A stretch of 64,000 bases of DNA, taken from contig NZ_JANXWD010000064.1 of NCBI RefSeq assembly GCF_025351295.1, positions 1-64,000 on the forward strand, read 5' to 3'. The translations under genes and the position numbers were made by a program. Positions 26,561 to 35,144 of the stretch are shown in pieces (the stretch's first letter is position 1; each line of letters starts with the position of its first letter). Source of the stretch: Phenylobacterium sp. (GTDB lineage Bacteria > Pseudomonadota > Alphaproteobacteria > Caulobacterales > Caulobacteraceae). Under the pieces are notes generated by a model. It searched no databases, was not told the DNA's origin, and saw only the letters and a program-made list of their open reading frames with translations.

Positions 26561-27477
26561 GACGGTTGCTCCGTGATGAGGCGGCGAAGCGCACGGCCCA
26601 TGCGGGACACGGCGGTGAGCTTGTCGAGGAAGGGCAGGGCGATGGGCGGGCCCATGTCGGTCTTGTTGACGTCGACCACGTAGAGCCGGCCGCTGGTCCG
26701 ATCGCGCAGGACGTCCAGGCCGCCCCAGTCGAGGCCCATGGCGCGGGCGAAGGCGCCGAGCTTGCCGATCTCGTCGCCGGTGAAGACGTCGCAAGGCCGA
26801 ACCATGCTGACGCTCGCGTTGTGGTTGGCGAAACGGTCCGCGACCGGGCGGCGCTTGATGAACACCACCACCGGCTCGCCGCCGACGATCGGCGTGCGCA
26901 GGTCGACCGCGAGGCCGTCTTCGACGTTGTCGATCAGCCGCTGGTAGGTGCGCCCGGCCCGCGGCGCGAGGGGCAGCTGGACCAGGCGGCCGTCATGAAC
27001 GCCGTTGTCCTCGCCCTTCTCAACCGCCGGGCCGAGGCCGGCCTCGGGATCGACCGACAACGGATAGCCGAAGACCTCGGCGAACACCTGCGCAACCCGG
27101 CTCTTGCTGATGTCCGCGCAGCCGTAGTTGAAGGCGCGCGAATGCAGGGGCTTGGGCGGTCGCGCCACGGTGGCGTCCTCGAAGTAGAAGCTGGCGCAGG
27201 CCTCCTCTGGCGTGCGGGCGATCCGCACCCCGTTCCAGGCCGCGGCGGCCCAGATGAGATACCAGGGCCGGGGCCGGTCCGGCGCGAACCAGACCGCGGG
27301 GGCCGGCGGCGCGAAGCGGTTGAGCAGCGACTTGCCCCTGACCGCCAGATAGAGCCCGAACCAGCTGGCCGCTTCCGAGGCCAGGGCGCGGTCCAGGGGG
27401 ATCACCGCCCCGGTCTTCCGGACCTTCAGGGCGCGTCCGCGGACGGAGAAGTCGGAGATCCACGGGGTGTCGCTCAT
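26557..27477 (-). CDS. ATP-grasp-like protein of unknown function
   Basis: A 306-residue cytoplasmic protein. The C-terminal stretch GLDWGGLDVLRDRTSGRLYVVDVNKTDMG resembles the ATP-grasp end motif (a metal-binding Asp/Asn pair), and FIKRRPVADRF fits a nucleotide-binding strand. The N-terminal half (PPAPAVWFAPDRPRPWYLIWAAAAWNG) is not one I recognise. ATP-grasp enzymes ligate a carboxylate to an amine or thiol; a peptide- or natural-product-like ligation is possible but not shown. It overlaps both neighbours by ATGA. Confidence 0.6.
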   Translation of the reverse strand: MSDTPWISDFSVRGRALKVRKTGAVIPLDRALASEAASWFGLYLAVRGKSLLNRFAPPAPAVWFAPDRPRPWYLIWAAAAWNGVRIARTPEEACASFYFEDATVARPPKPLHSRAFNYGCADISKSRVAQVFAEVFGYPLSVDPEAGLGPAVEKGEDNGVHDGRLVQLPLAPRAGRTYQRLIDNVEDGLAVDLRTPIVGGEPVVVFIKRRPVADRFANHNASVSMVRPCDVFTGDEIGKLGAFARAMGLDWGGLDVLRDRTSGRLYVVDVNKTDMGPPIALPFLDKLTAVSRMGRALRRLITEQPS

Positions 27478-27983
27478 GACCGCGCCATGGCGGTTTTGGC
27501 GGGGGCGAAGATCGCCGCCACACGGCCCAGGAACTCGCCGAACTCGCGCCGGCGGAACACGCTCAGCATCAGGATCGAGGCCGCCAGGTTGATGCAGGCC
27601 GCCATGAACAGGCCGCCGCCGTCGTGGTTCGGATCCACGCCCAGCGGCGTGAACAGGTGGAAGCTGACCGCCCCGGCCATCACCATGAAGGCCGCCAGCG
27701 AGCCGGCCGCCTGCAGGTGGCGCAGGCGCGGCAGCATGCCCAGGACCAGCAGGCTGGCGGCCAGCAGCTCGATCGAGCCGATGACGTACTGCGAGAACAG
27801 GCCGGTGTGGGCGAACAGGCCCGGCAGGCCGATGTCGCTGGCCCAGCCGTTCAGCCGGCCGAAGATCACCTGGGTCTTGGGGTGGTCGGTGAACTTATAG
27901 CGGAGGCTGTCCAGGAAGATGGCGGCCATGAACAGGGCCAGCCCATGCGGGACCAGCCCGCGAAGACGGGAGATGAGGTTCAT
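27474..27983 (-). CDS. DoxX-like small membrane protein
   Basis: A 169-residue integral membrane protein with four hydrophobic segments: HGLALFMAAIFLDSLRYKF, VIGSIELLAASLLVLGMLP, LAAFMVMAGAVSFHLF and LFMAACINLAASILMLSVF. The size and spacing fit the DoxX/DoxD-like superfamily, members of which are linked with quinone redox systems or stress membranes. It lies between the YHS protein and the ATP-grasp protein with 4-nt overlaps on both sides. Confidence 0.72.
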   Translation of the reverse strand: MNLISRLRGLVPHGLALFMAAIFLDSLRYKFTDHPKTQVIFGRLNGWASDIGLPGLFAHTGLFSQYVIGSIELLAASLLVLGMLPRLRHLQAAGSLAAFMVMAGAVSFHLFTPLGVDPNHDGGGLFMAACINLAASILMLSVFRRREFGEFLGRVAAIFAPAKTAMARS

Positions 27984-28450
27984 TTGAGCACCTGTGGCCA
28001 GTTGTGATCGCCCTTGGCGATGTTTCCCGGGATGTCGGCCGCCCAGCGCTGCTGAACCTTGGCGTCGTAGTTCAGGTAGAGCTTGCCGTTGACGATCTTC
28101 CAGGCGAGCGGGTCGCCTTTCGCAGTGTAACCCCCGGCCACGGCCCAGGCGCAGTATCCGCCGTATTGCGGCAGGTAGGCGTCGGGGTTGGCCTGGAACC
28201 GGGCGAGGTTCTGGGCGGACGAAAAGCGGTACTGGACGCCCTTGTGGGTGGTCGAGAACTTCGCCTCGCCCCTGGCCGGCGCGCCGGCGAAATAGGCGAC
28301 GGGGTCGTAGCCCTCGAGCGCCAGCTTGGAGAACGGCGGGGTGTAGATCTCAGGCGAGGCCGCGACGGCCGGCGAGGCCGCTGCGGCGACCGGCAGCACG
28401 ATCGCGAGCGCAGCGGCGAGGGCTCTCAGGTTGAAGGGTCTGCTGGTCAA
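27980..28450 (-). CDS. exported YHS-domain protein
   Basis: A 156-residue protein with a Sec signal ([21 protein letters not shown]). The mature part is a YHS-like domain: [40 protein letters not shown] and [13 protein letters not shown], the layout seen in secreted YHS proteins that are thought to bind metal. It starts at a TTG (28450) preceded by GGAGGA with good spacing. It is the first gene of the minus-strand operon running down to ndh. Confidence 0.82.
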   Translation of the reverse strand: MTSRPFNLRALAAALAIVLPVAAAASPAVAASPEIYTPPFSKLALEGYDPVAYFAGAPARGEAKFSTTHKGVQYRFSSAQNLARFQANPDAYLPQYGGYCAWAVAGGYTAKGDPLAWKIVNGKLYLNYDAKVQQRWAADIPGNIAKGDHNWPQVLK

Positions 28451-28665
28451 GTGGGCGTCCTCCCAGTGCCGTCGCCGCCGCGACGCGACCGAACGACCGG
28501 TCGACGCTCAAGGTGCCTGGGACGCCCCGCGGGCGCTCATACCGAAAGGTTATGGTTGGGCTTCAGGCGCCGGGCGCGCCGGCGGAACCGGGCGGCGGCG
28601 GCGGACTTGCGCTCCACCCCAGCCCGGCGCCAACTGGTCGGCCGCGCAAGGGGGGAGGGGAGCCC

Positions 28666-29736
28666 ATGGACATCGGCGTCTTCATACCGATCGGCAACAA
28701 CGGCTGGCTCATTTCGGAGACGGCGCCGCAGTACATGCCGTCGTTCGCGCTGAACAAGCAGGTGGTCCAGAGCGCCGAACGCCATGGCTTCGACTTCGCG
28801 CTCTCGATGATCAAGCTGCGCGGGTTCGGCGGGAAGACGCAGTTCTGGGAGCACAACCTGGAGAGCTTCACCCTGATGGCCGGGCTGGCGGCGGTGACCG
28901 GCAGGATCAAGATCTTCGCCACCGCGGCCACCCTGACCATGCCGGCCCCGATCGTGGCGCGGATGGCCTCGACCATCGATTCAATCGCGCCCGGCCGGTT
29001 CGGCATCAACCTGATCACCGGCTGGCAGAAGGCCGAGTACGACCAGATGGGCCTGTGGCCCGGCGAGAGCCACTACAGGGACCGTTACGCCTACCTGGCC
29101 GAGTACGCGACGGTGCTGAAAGAGCTGATGGAGACCGGCGTCAGCGACTTCAAGGGTCAGTACCTGCAGATGCACGACTGCCGGGTCAGCCCGAAGCCCA
29201 CGCCAGGCGTGAAGATCATCTGCGCCGGCTCCAGCGACGAGGGCCTGGCGTTCACGGCGCAGTATGCGGACTACTCGTTCGCGCTGGGCAAGGGGACGAA
29301 TACCCCGACCGCCTTCGCTCCGGTCAACACCCGCCTGGCCGCGGCCAAGGCCAGGACCGGCCGCGACGTCGCCGCCTACATCCTGTTCATGATCATCGCC
29401 GACCAGACCGACGACAAGGCCATGGCCAAGTGGCAGCTCTACCGCGACGGGGCCGACCAGGAGGCCCTGGCCTGGCTGACGAACCAGGCGGCGCCCAACG
29501 CCGCGGCCGGAACCTCCAACACCAACACCACCCAGCTGGCCGCCCCGGAGTCTGCGGTGAACCTCAACATGGGCACGCTGGTGGGTTCGTACGAAAGCGT
29601 GGCGCGGATGCTGGACGAGGTGGCCGCCGTGCCGGGGACGGCCGGCGTGCTGCTGGTGTTCGACGAGTTCGTGCGCGGCGTGGAGGCCTTCGGGACGAAG
29701 ATCCAGCCGCTGATGCGGAGCCGCGCGCATGTCTGA
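28666..29736 (+). CDS. rutA: pyrimidine monooxygenase RutA
   Basis: A 356-residue luciferase-family FMN monooxygenase that opens the uracil ring between N3 and C4 to give ureidoacrylate, using reduced FMN and O2. The start [53 protein letters not shown] and [20 protein letters not shown] are diagnostic of RutA. The ATG at 28666 follows a strong GGGGGAGGGG. rutB overlaps by 8 nt. No flavin reductase (rutF) is visible in the window; it must be supplied from elsewhere. Confidence 0.96.
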   Translation: MDIGVFIPIGNNGWLISETAPQYMPSFALNKQVVQSAERHGFDFALSMIKLRGFGGKTQFWEHNLESFTLMAGLAAVTGRIKIFATAATLTMPAPIVARMASTIDSIAPGRFGINLITGWQKAEYDQMGLWPGESHYRDRYAYLAEYATVLKELMETGVSDFKGQYLQMHDCRVSPKPTPGVKIICAGSSDEGLAFTAQYADYSFALGKGTNTPTAFAPVNTRLAAAKARTGRDVAAYILFMIIADQTDDKAMAKWQLYRDGADQEALAWLTNQAAPNAAAGTSNTNTTQLAAPESAVNLNMGTLVGSYESVARMLDEVAAVPGTAGVLLVFDEFVRGVEAFGTKIQPLMRSRAHV

Positions 29737-30445
29737 GCGGCCCACCGTCCCGCGCGCCGGGGTTGTCACCCTGCCGGCGCGGCCGGAGAACCTGCCCATC
29801 AACCCCCGCGAGACCGCGCTGATCGTGGTGGACATGCAGAACGCCTATGCCTCGCCGGGCGGCTACCTGGACCTGGCCGGGTTCGATATCGCGGGCGCGG
29901 CGGCGGTAATCGAGAGGATCGCGCTGGCCATCGCGGCGGCGCGGGCGGCGGGCGTGCAGGTGGTGTTCTTCCAGAACGGCTGGGACCCGGACTATGTGGA
30001 GGCCGGCGGGCCTGGCTCGCCCAACTGGTGGAAGTCCAACGCGCTGAAGACCATGCGCGACCGGCCGGAGCTGGAGCGGTCGCTGCTGGCCAAGGGGACC
30101 TGGGACTATGCCCTGGTGGACCGGCTCAAGCCGCAGACGGGCGACATCGTCATCCCCAAGCCGCGCTACTCGGCCTTCTTCAACACCGCGCTCGATTCGA
30201 TGCTGCGGGCGCGCGGGGTGAAGACCCTGACCTTCTGTGGCATCGCCACCAACGTCTGCGTGGAGTCGACCCTGCGCGACGGCTATCACCTGGAATACTT
30301 CGGCGTGCTGCTCGAGGACGCCACCCACCAGGCGGGCCCGGCCTTCCTGCAGGCGGCGAGCGTCTACAACGTCGAGAACTTCTTCGGCTGGGTATCCAGC
30401 ACCGCCGACTTCTGCGGCGCGATCGGCCAGGCCCCGCCGGAGTGA
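29729..30445 (+). CDS. rutB: ureidoacrylate amidohydrolase RutB
   Basis: A 238-residue isochorismatase-fold amidase that cleaves ureidoacrylate to aminoacrylate and carbamate. The Asp-Lys-Cys triad can be placed in [14 protein letters not shown] (about residue 34), a central [10 protein letters not shown], and [16 protein letters not shown] (Cys about 176). The sequence AGFDIAGA and the C-terminal [16 protein letters not shown] agree with RutB. It overlaps rutA and is followed by a small hairpin. Confidence 0.94.
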   Translation: MSERPTVPRAGVVTLPARPENLPINPRETALIVVDMQNAYASPGGYLDLAGFDIAGAAAVIERIALAIAAARAAGVQVVFFQNGWDPDYVEAGGPGSPNWWKSNALKTMRDRPELERSLLAKGTWDYALVDRLKPQTGDIVIPKPRYSAFFNTALDSMLRARGVKTLTFCGIATNVCVESTLRDGYHLEYFGVLLEDATHQAGPAFLQAASVYNVENFFGWVSSTADFCGAIGQAPPE

Positions 30446-30452
30446 TAGCGCC

Positions 30453-30481
30453 GCTCTCCTCCCCCTGCGGGTGAGGAGAGC
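30453..30481. repeat. short inverted repeat after rutB
   Basis: CTCTCCTC and GAGGAGAG arms flank a C-rich loop just after the rutB stop. This is a solo half of the second dispersed repeat family (GGGTGAGGA type). It could also act as an RNA hairpin between rutB and rutC. Confidence 0.6.
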
Positions 30482-30574
30482 GAGGCGGTCCACGGAGTTC
30501 ATGGGTGGCCCCGGACAAGTCGGGCCATGACGATCTAAGATGGGCGTGAACAGCTGATTTCTCGAGGATCCACC

Positions 30575-30964
30575 ATGCCCAAGACCGCCGTCCTGCCGCC
30601 CGGGACCCAGAAGCCGATCGCCCCGTTCTCGCCCGGCGCCCTGGCCGACGGGGTGGTCTACGTTTCGGGGACACTTGCGTTCGACAAGGACAACAACGTC
30701 GCCCACGTCGGCGATGCCGAGGGCCAGACGCGGCAGGTGCTGGAGACCATCAAGTCGGTGATCGAGACCGCCGGCGGGACCATGGACGACGTCACCATGA
30801 ACTACATCTTCCTCAAGGACTGGGCCGACTACGCCGCGCTCAACAAGGTCTATGCGGAGTATTTCCCGGGCGACAAGCCGGCGCGGTTCTGCATCCAGTG
30901 CGGGCTGGTGCGGCCGGACTTCCTGGTCGAGATCGCCTCCATCGCCCACACCGGAAAGACCTGA
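30575..30964 (+). CDS. rutC: 3-aminoacrylate deaminase RutC (RidA family)
   Basis: A 129-residue RidA-family protein that hydrolyses aminoacrylate from RutB towards malonic semialdehyde. [23 protein letters not shown] strands, [19 protein letters not shown], and [16 protein letters not shown] (with the substrate-binding Arg) are all visible. It is separated from rutB by about 130 nt holding one hairpin and has its own AGGATCC ribosome site. Confidence 0.92.
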   Translation: MPKTAVLPPGTQKPIAPFSPGALADGVVYVSGTLAFDKDNNVAHVGDAEGQTRQVLETIKSVIETAGGTMDDVTMNYIFLKDWADYAALNKVYAEYFPGDKPARFCIQCGLVRPDFLVEIASIAHTGKT

Positions 30965-30975
30965 CCCCGACCCCG

Positions 30976-31096
30976 CTCATCCCGGCGACGGCCGGGACCC
31001 GGATCGCAAACCCAGGGCGCTTCTGGGATAGATGCCGCGCCTTTCGAGCCCACCACACAGCCATCCCATCTGGACCCCGGCCTTCGCCGGGACGAG
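30976..31096. repeat. dispersed inverted repeat, family A
   Basis: CTCATCCCGGCGACGGCCGGG on the left is mirrored by CCCGGCCTTCGCCGGGACGAG on the right. It lies between rutC and the nitroreductase gene and shares its core with the elements at 15484 and 38052. Confidence 0.75.
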
Positions 31097-31108
31097 CGGA
31101 AGACGAAG

Positions 31109-31705
31109 ATGACCACAGCGAACAACCGCACCAGCGAGCACGATGTCGACCCGATGTTCCTGGCCCGATGGTCGCCGCGCGCCTTCACCGGCGAGGTGAT
31201 GCCGCACGATGTGCTGATGAGCCTGTTCGAGGCGGCCCATTGGGCGCCCTCGGCCTTCAACGCCCAGCCGTGGCGGTTCGTCTACGCCCGCCGCGAGACC
31301 GCCGACTGGGACCGGCTGTTCGAGGTGCTGATCCCCTACAATCAGCTGTGGGTGAAGAACGCCTCGGTGCTGATGTTCATCGTCTCCGACCGTGCGCGCC
31401 GCACGCCGGGCGGCGTGCCGCAGCCGCTGCGCAGCCACGCGTTCGATGCGGGCGCGGCCTGGGCCTACCTGGCGCTGCAGGCCAGCCGCCTGGGCTGGGC
31501 GGCCCACGGGATGGCTGGCTTCGACCTCGCAAAATCCTACGAGGTCCTGGGGGTCGCCGAGGCTGACTATCAGGTCGAGGCGGCCATCGCCGTCGGCCGC
31601 CAGGCCGACCCCTCAGTGCTGGACGAGGCGTTCCGCGCCCGCGAGGTCCCCAGCCCGCGCAACCCGGTCGCCAGCTTCGCCTTCGAAGGGACGTTCAAGC
31701 CCTGA
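31109..31705 (+). CDS. nitroreductase-family protein in the RutE position
   Basis: A 198-residue FMN-dependent nitroreductase-fold oxidoreductase: ARWSPRAFTGEVMP, AAHWAPSAFNAQPWRFVYA and LALQASRLGWAAHGMAGFD are the family's FMN-binding segments. In Rut clusters the malonic-semialdehyde reductase RutE belongs to this fold, but this sequence looks more like a generic nitroreductase than E. coli RutE. Position after rutC makes a RutE-like role plausible. A family-A repeat separates it from rutC. Confidence 0.75.
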   Translation: MTTANNRTSEHDVDPMFLARWSPRAFTGEVMPHDVLMSLFEAAHWAPSAFNAQPWRFVYARRETADWDRLFEVLIPYNQLWVKNASVLMFIVSDRARRTPGGVPQPLRSHAFDAGAAWAYLALQASRLGWAAHGMAGFDLAKSYEVLGVAEADYQVEAAIAVGRQADPSVLDEAFRAREVPSPRNPVASFAFEGTFKP

Positions 31706-31708
31706 GCT

Positions 31709-32128
31709 TCAGGTCTTCGGCGACCATTCCGGCGGGGCCAGTTCGAAGCCTGCGAAACGGAAGCCGGGCACGACCACGCAGGCCACCAGGGTCCAGCCGC
31801 CCTCAGCCTCCGCGGCCTGCCACTCGCGGGTGCGGACCAGCCTTTGCGGCGACTGGCCGGGCTCCGGGCCCAGCAGCGCCTCGACGATCACCCCGTCGGA
31901 GGCGGTCGACAGCCGCAGCGGCGCGCCGGCCTGGAAGATCCACAGCTCCTCAGCGTCCACCCGATGCCAGTGCGAGCGGTGGCCGTCTTCCAGCAGGTAC
32001 AGGATCGCGGTGCCGGCGGCGCGTCCGTCCGGCATCGCGGCCTCGGACCGCCAGGTCTCGCGATACCAGCCGCCCTCGGGATGCGGCCGCAGGCCCAGGC
32101 GTTCGATCATCTCCACGGCGCTCGTCAT
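31709..32128 (-). CDS. cupin (DUF985-type)
   Basis: A 139-residue cupin_5/DUF985 protein. Seen: LGLRPHPEGGWYRETWRS, TAILYLLEDGHRSHWHRVDA (metal-binding His pair), EELWIFQAG and VVPGFRFAGFELA. Members have the cupin barrel but no agreed reaction; some are annotated as sugar epimerase-like. It is convergent with the nitroreductase gene and divergent from the adenosine deaminase gene. Confidence 0.82.
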   Translation of the reverse strand: MTSAVEMIERLGLRPHPEGGWYRETWRSEAAMPDGRAAGTAILYLLEDGHRSHWHRVDAEELWIFQAGAPLRLSTASDGVIVEALLGPEPGQSPQRLVRTREWQAAEAEGGWTLVACVVVPGFRFAGFELAPPEWSPKT

Positions 32129-32207
32129 GGCGCCAGAAAAGGCCAAACCAGCCCGCCGCGCCATCGGAAGCTTGACCGGCGGCGCGAGGTCGGGCGGGTT
32201 GCCACGT

Positions 32208-33677
32208 ATGAGACGAATCTTCCTCGCCCTGGGCGCCGCCCTCGTGCTCGCCGCCCCGGCCGCCGCCGCCGCGCCGGACCTCGGCAAGATGAACGCCGCC
32301 GAGCTGGCGGCCTTCATGCACGCCTTCCCCAAGGGCGGCGAGTTGCACAACCACCTGGGCGGCGGGACGCCGGCGGAGGCGCTACTGGCCTGGGCGGTCG
32401 AGGATGGCCTCTGCGTCGACACGCTCGAGCTGGCGATCCGGCTGGCCTGCTCGGGACCGAACCTCAAGCCGGCCGCCGAGGTCGCCGCCGACGAGACCCT
32501 GCGCTCGGCCCTGATCGACAGCCTGACGGTGCGCCACCCCGGGTTTCGCGACCGCTCCGGCCACGACCAGTTCTTCAGCGCCTTCAGCCGCCGCGGCAGC
32601 CTGCCGAAACGCGCCGGCGACGCCCTGGCTGAGACCCTGGACGGCCTGGCCCGCCAGAACACCTTCTATGCCGAGCTGATGGTGACGCCACAGATCGCCG
32701 CCTCGCGGGGGCTGGGCGCCAAGGTCGGCTGGCGGGGCGACCCGGCGAAGACCCGGGCCGCCCTGAGCGACGCAGGGCTGGAGACGCTGGTCCCCGCCGT
32801 GATCGCCGACACCGATGCGATGGAGGGCCGCGCCCGCCAGGTCCTGCGGTGCGGGACGCCACAGGCCCATGCCGGCTGCCAGGTCACCGCCCGCTACCTG
32901 TTCCAGGCCATCCGCCAGGGGCCGCCGGAGCAGACCATGGCCCAGCTCCAGCTCGGCGTGGCGGCCATCGCCGCCGACCGGCGCTGGGTCGGGCTGCAGC
33001 TGGTGGCGCCCGAGGACAGCCCCGACGCGGTGAAATACTACGACGTCCACATGCGGATCGTCGCTGAGCTCACCGACCGGGGCCGCAAGGTCCCGGTCGC
33101 CCTGCACGCCGGTGAACTCACCCTGAAGCTGGTGACCCCGGAGGCGGCGAGCTACCACGTCCGCGACGCGGTGCGGGTGGCCGGCGCCCGGCGGATCGGC
33201 CACGGCACGGACCTGCCGAACGAGGTCGGCGCCGACGCCCTGGCCGCTGAGATGGCCGCCAAGGGCGTACTGGTCGAGGTGAACCTTATCTCCAACGGCT
33301 CGATCCTGGAGGTGACGCCGCAGGACCACCCCTACGCCTGGCTGCGGACCAAGGGCGTGCCGGTCAGCCTCTCCACCGACGACGCCGGCATCACCCGCAG
33401 CGACCTCTCGGGCGACTATGCGACTGCGGTGCAGACTGGGGCCACCTACGACGACCTGAAGACCTCAGCCCGCAACGCGCTCGCCTTCAGCTTCCTGAGC
33501 GGCGAGGGCCTGTGGACGGACCCGAACGTCTATCGCCAGCCAGTGGCGGCGTGTACGGGACAGATTGGCGCCGACTCGCCGAAGGGGACCTGCGCCGACC
33601 TTGTGGCCGGAAGCGACAAGGCTCGCGAACAGTGGCGCCACGAGCGGCTGCTGAAGGCGTTCGAGGCCGGTCGCTGA
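32208..33677 (+). CDS. exported adenosine deaminase-like protein
   Basis: A 489-residue adenosine-deaminase-superfamily protein with a cleavable Sec signal (IFLALGAALVLAAPAAAAAP), so it should act in the periplasm or outside. Metal and catalytic motifs are GGELHNHLGG (HxH), VALHAGELTL (His-Ala-Gly-Glu), RIGHGTDL and STDDAGITRSDL. It is longer than housekeeping adenosine deaminases (about 340), as secreted ADGF-like enzymes are. It would turn adenosine into inosine and ammonia outside the inner membrane, next to purine uptake genes. The ATG at 32208 starts the signal. Confidence 0.85.
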   Translation: MRRIFLALGAALVLAAPAAAAAPDLGKMNAAELAAFMHAFPKGGELHNHLGGGTPAEALLAWAVEDGLCVDTLELAIRLACSGPNLKPAAEVAADETLRSALIDSLTVRHPGFRDRSGHDQFFSAFSRRGSLPKRAGDALAETLDGLARQNTFYAELMVTPQIAASRGLGAKVGWRGDPAKTRAALSDAGLETLVPAVIADTDAMEGRARQVLRCGTPQAHAGCQVTARYLFQAIRQGPPEQTMAQLQLGVAAIAADRRWVGLQLVAPEDSPDAVKYYDVHMRIVAELTDRGRKVPVALHAGELTLKLVTPEAASYHVRDAVRVAGARRIGHGTDLPNEVGADALAAEMAAKGVLVEVNLISNGSILEVTPQDHPYAWLRTKGVPVSLSTDDAGITRSDLSGDYATAVQTGATYDDLKTSARNALAFSFLSGEGLWTDPNVYRQPVAACTGQIGADSPKGTCADLVAGSDKAREQWRHERLLKAFEAGR

Positions 33678-33681
33678 CCCT

Positions 33682-33806
33682 GCGCCCCCTCACCGCTTTA
33701 GGGTCGCCCTCCCCCGAAGTGTGCCCTTCGGGGGAGGAATTGAACGCGGATAGTTCCTCACCCGCGCCAGCGGGGGAGGGGGACCCCGAAGGGGTGGAGG
33801 GGGCGC
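33682..33806. repeat. dispersed inverted repeat, family B (GGGTGAGGA type)
   Basis: GCGCCCCCTCACC...GGTCGCCCTCCCCC and GGGGGAGGGGGACC...GGTGGAGGGGGCGC are outer arms; a second pair reads CCCTTCGGGGGAGGA/TCCTCACCCG. It lies between two converging genes and so could stop transcription from both. Relatives occur at 40329, 54069 and 62463. Confidence 0.75.
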
Positions 33807-33815
33807 TGCGGCGGC

Positions 33816-35144
33816 TTAAGCCTCGAACGCCATGTACACGAACCGCGCCACGAACAGCGCCGCCAGGGCGAACAGCAGCCAGTCGTTCCGGACCACCCGG
33901 CGGGCAGCCAGCTTCAGCAGGGCGTAGGCGATCACCCCGAACGCCAGGCCGTTGGCGATGGAGAAGGTGAGCGGGATGGTCACCAGGGTCAGGAAGGCCG
34001 GGATCGCCACCACCGGGTCCTCCCAGTCGATCTCGGTCAGCGGCGACATCATCATCGCGCCCACCAGGATCAGCGCCGGGGCGGTGGCCGCCGCCGGGAT
34101 CACCTGGGCCCAGGGGGCGACGAACAGGGTGGCCAGGAACAGCAGGCCCACCACCACGGCGGTCAGGCCGGTGCGGCCGCCGGCCGACACGCCGGACGCA
34201 CTCTCGATGTAGCTGACCACCGTCGAGGTGCCGGCCAGCGACCCCACGATGGTGGCGGTGGCGTCGGCCAACAGGATGCGGTTCAGCCGCGGGATGGTCC
34301 CATCCGGCTGGACCAGACCGGCCTTCTTTGAGACCGCCACCAGGGTGCCGATATTGTCGAACAGGTCGACGAACAGGAAGACGAACAGGATCTCCAGCAG
34401 CGCCAGGCCGAAGCCCTTGCCGCCGACCCCCAGCGCCGCCGGAATGTCCAGCTGCAGCGCCGTGCCGGTCATCTGCGCCAGGCTGTAGGGCTGCGGCGCC
34501 CACTCGGCCAGGCCCAGGACCCAGCCCAGGACGGCGGTGCCGACGATGCCGATGAAGATCCCGCCGCGCACCTTCAGCACCGTCAGCACCGACAGGATCG
34601 CCAGGCCCAGCAGCGCCAGCTGGGTGGTCGCCAGATGGATGTCGCCCAGCCCGACGAAGGTCGCCTTGTTGGCCACCACGATCCCGGCGTTGCGCAGGCC
34701 GATGAAGGCGATGAACAGGCCGATCCCGGCGGCGATGGCCGAGAATAGCGCCCGCGGTATGGCGCTGACGATCAGCTGCCGCACGCCGACCACCGTGAGC
34801 AGGATGAACAGGACGCCGGAGATGAACACCAGCCCCAGCGCCGTCTGCCAGGGGATGTGCATGGCGCCCACCACGGTGAAGGCGAAATAGGCGTTGAGCC
34901 CCATGCCGGGCGCCAGCGCGATCGGATAGTTGGCCAGGAACCCCATCAGCAGGCAGCCGACCCCGGCCGCCAGGCAGGTCGCCGCCGCTACGCCGGCCAG
35001 CGGCATGCCGGTGGTCGACAGGATCGCCGGATTGACCAGCACGATATAGGCCATGGTCAGGAAAGTGGTGGCCCCGGCCAGCACCTCGGTCTGCAGGCTG
35101 GACCCGCGCGCGCGAACCTGGAACGTGCGCTCCAGGAAACTCAC
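33816..35144 (-). CDS. NCS2/AzgA-type purine base permease
   Basis: A 442-residue nucleobase permease of the AzgA/PbuG branch (adenine, guanine or hypoxanthine uptake). SFLERTFQVRARGSSLQTEV, ATTFLTMAYIVLVNPAILS, APGMGLNAYFAFTVV and FLFVDLFDNIGTLVAV are family landmarks; about twelve hydrophobic segments follow. The GTG start at 35144 overlaps the stop of the NUP gene. It would bring in purine bases for the XdhABC/PuuD route downstream. Confidence 0.9.
   Translation of the reverse strand: MSFLERTFQVRARGSSLQTEVLAGATTFLTMAYIVLVNPAILSTTGMPLAGVAAATCLAAGVGCLLMGFLANYPIALAPGMGLNAYFAFTVVGAMHIPWQTALGLVFISGVLFILLTVVGVRQLIVSAIPRALFSAIAAGIGLFIAFIGLRNAGIVVANKATFVGLGDIHLATTQLALLGLAILSVLTVLKVRGGIFIGIVGTAVLGWVLGLAEWAPQPYSLAQMTGTALQLDIPAALGVGGKGFGLALLEILFVFLFVDLFDNIGTLVAVSKKAGLVQPDGTIPRLNRILLADATATIVGSLAGTSTVVSYIESASGVSAGGRTGLTAVVVGLLFLATLFVAPWAQVIPAAATAPALILVGAMMMSPLTEIDWEDPVVAIPAFLTLVTIPLTFSIANGLAFGVIAYALLKLAARRVVRNDWLLFALAALFVARFVYMAFEA

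Noticed and set aside
28494-28503. CGACCGGTCG palindrome upstream of rutA, considered as a RutR site
   Set aside because: Only 10 nt, lacking the TTGACCA-N2-TGGTCAA pattern of RutR sites; such palindromes are common by chance at this base composition.
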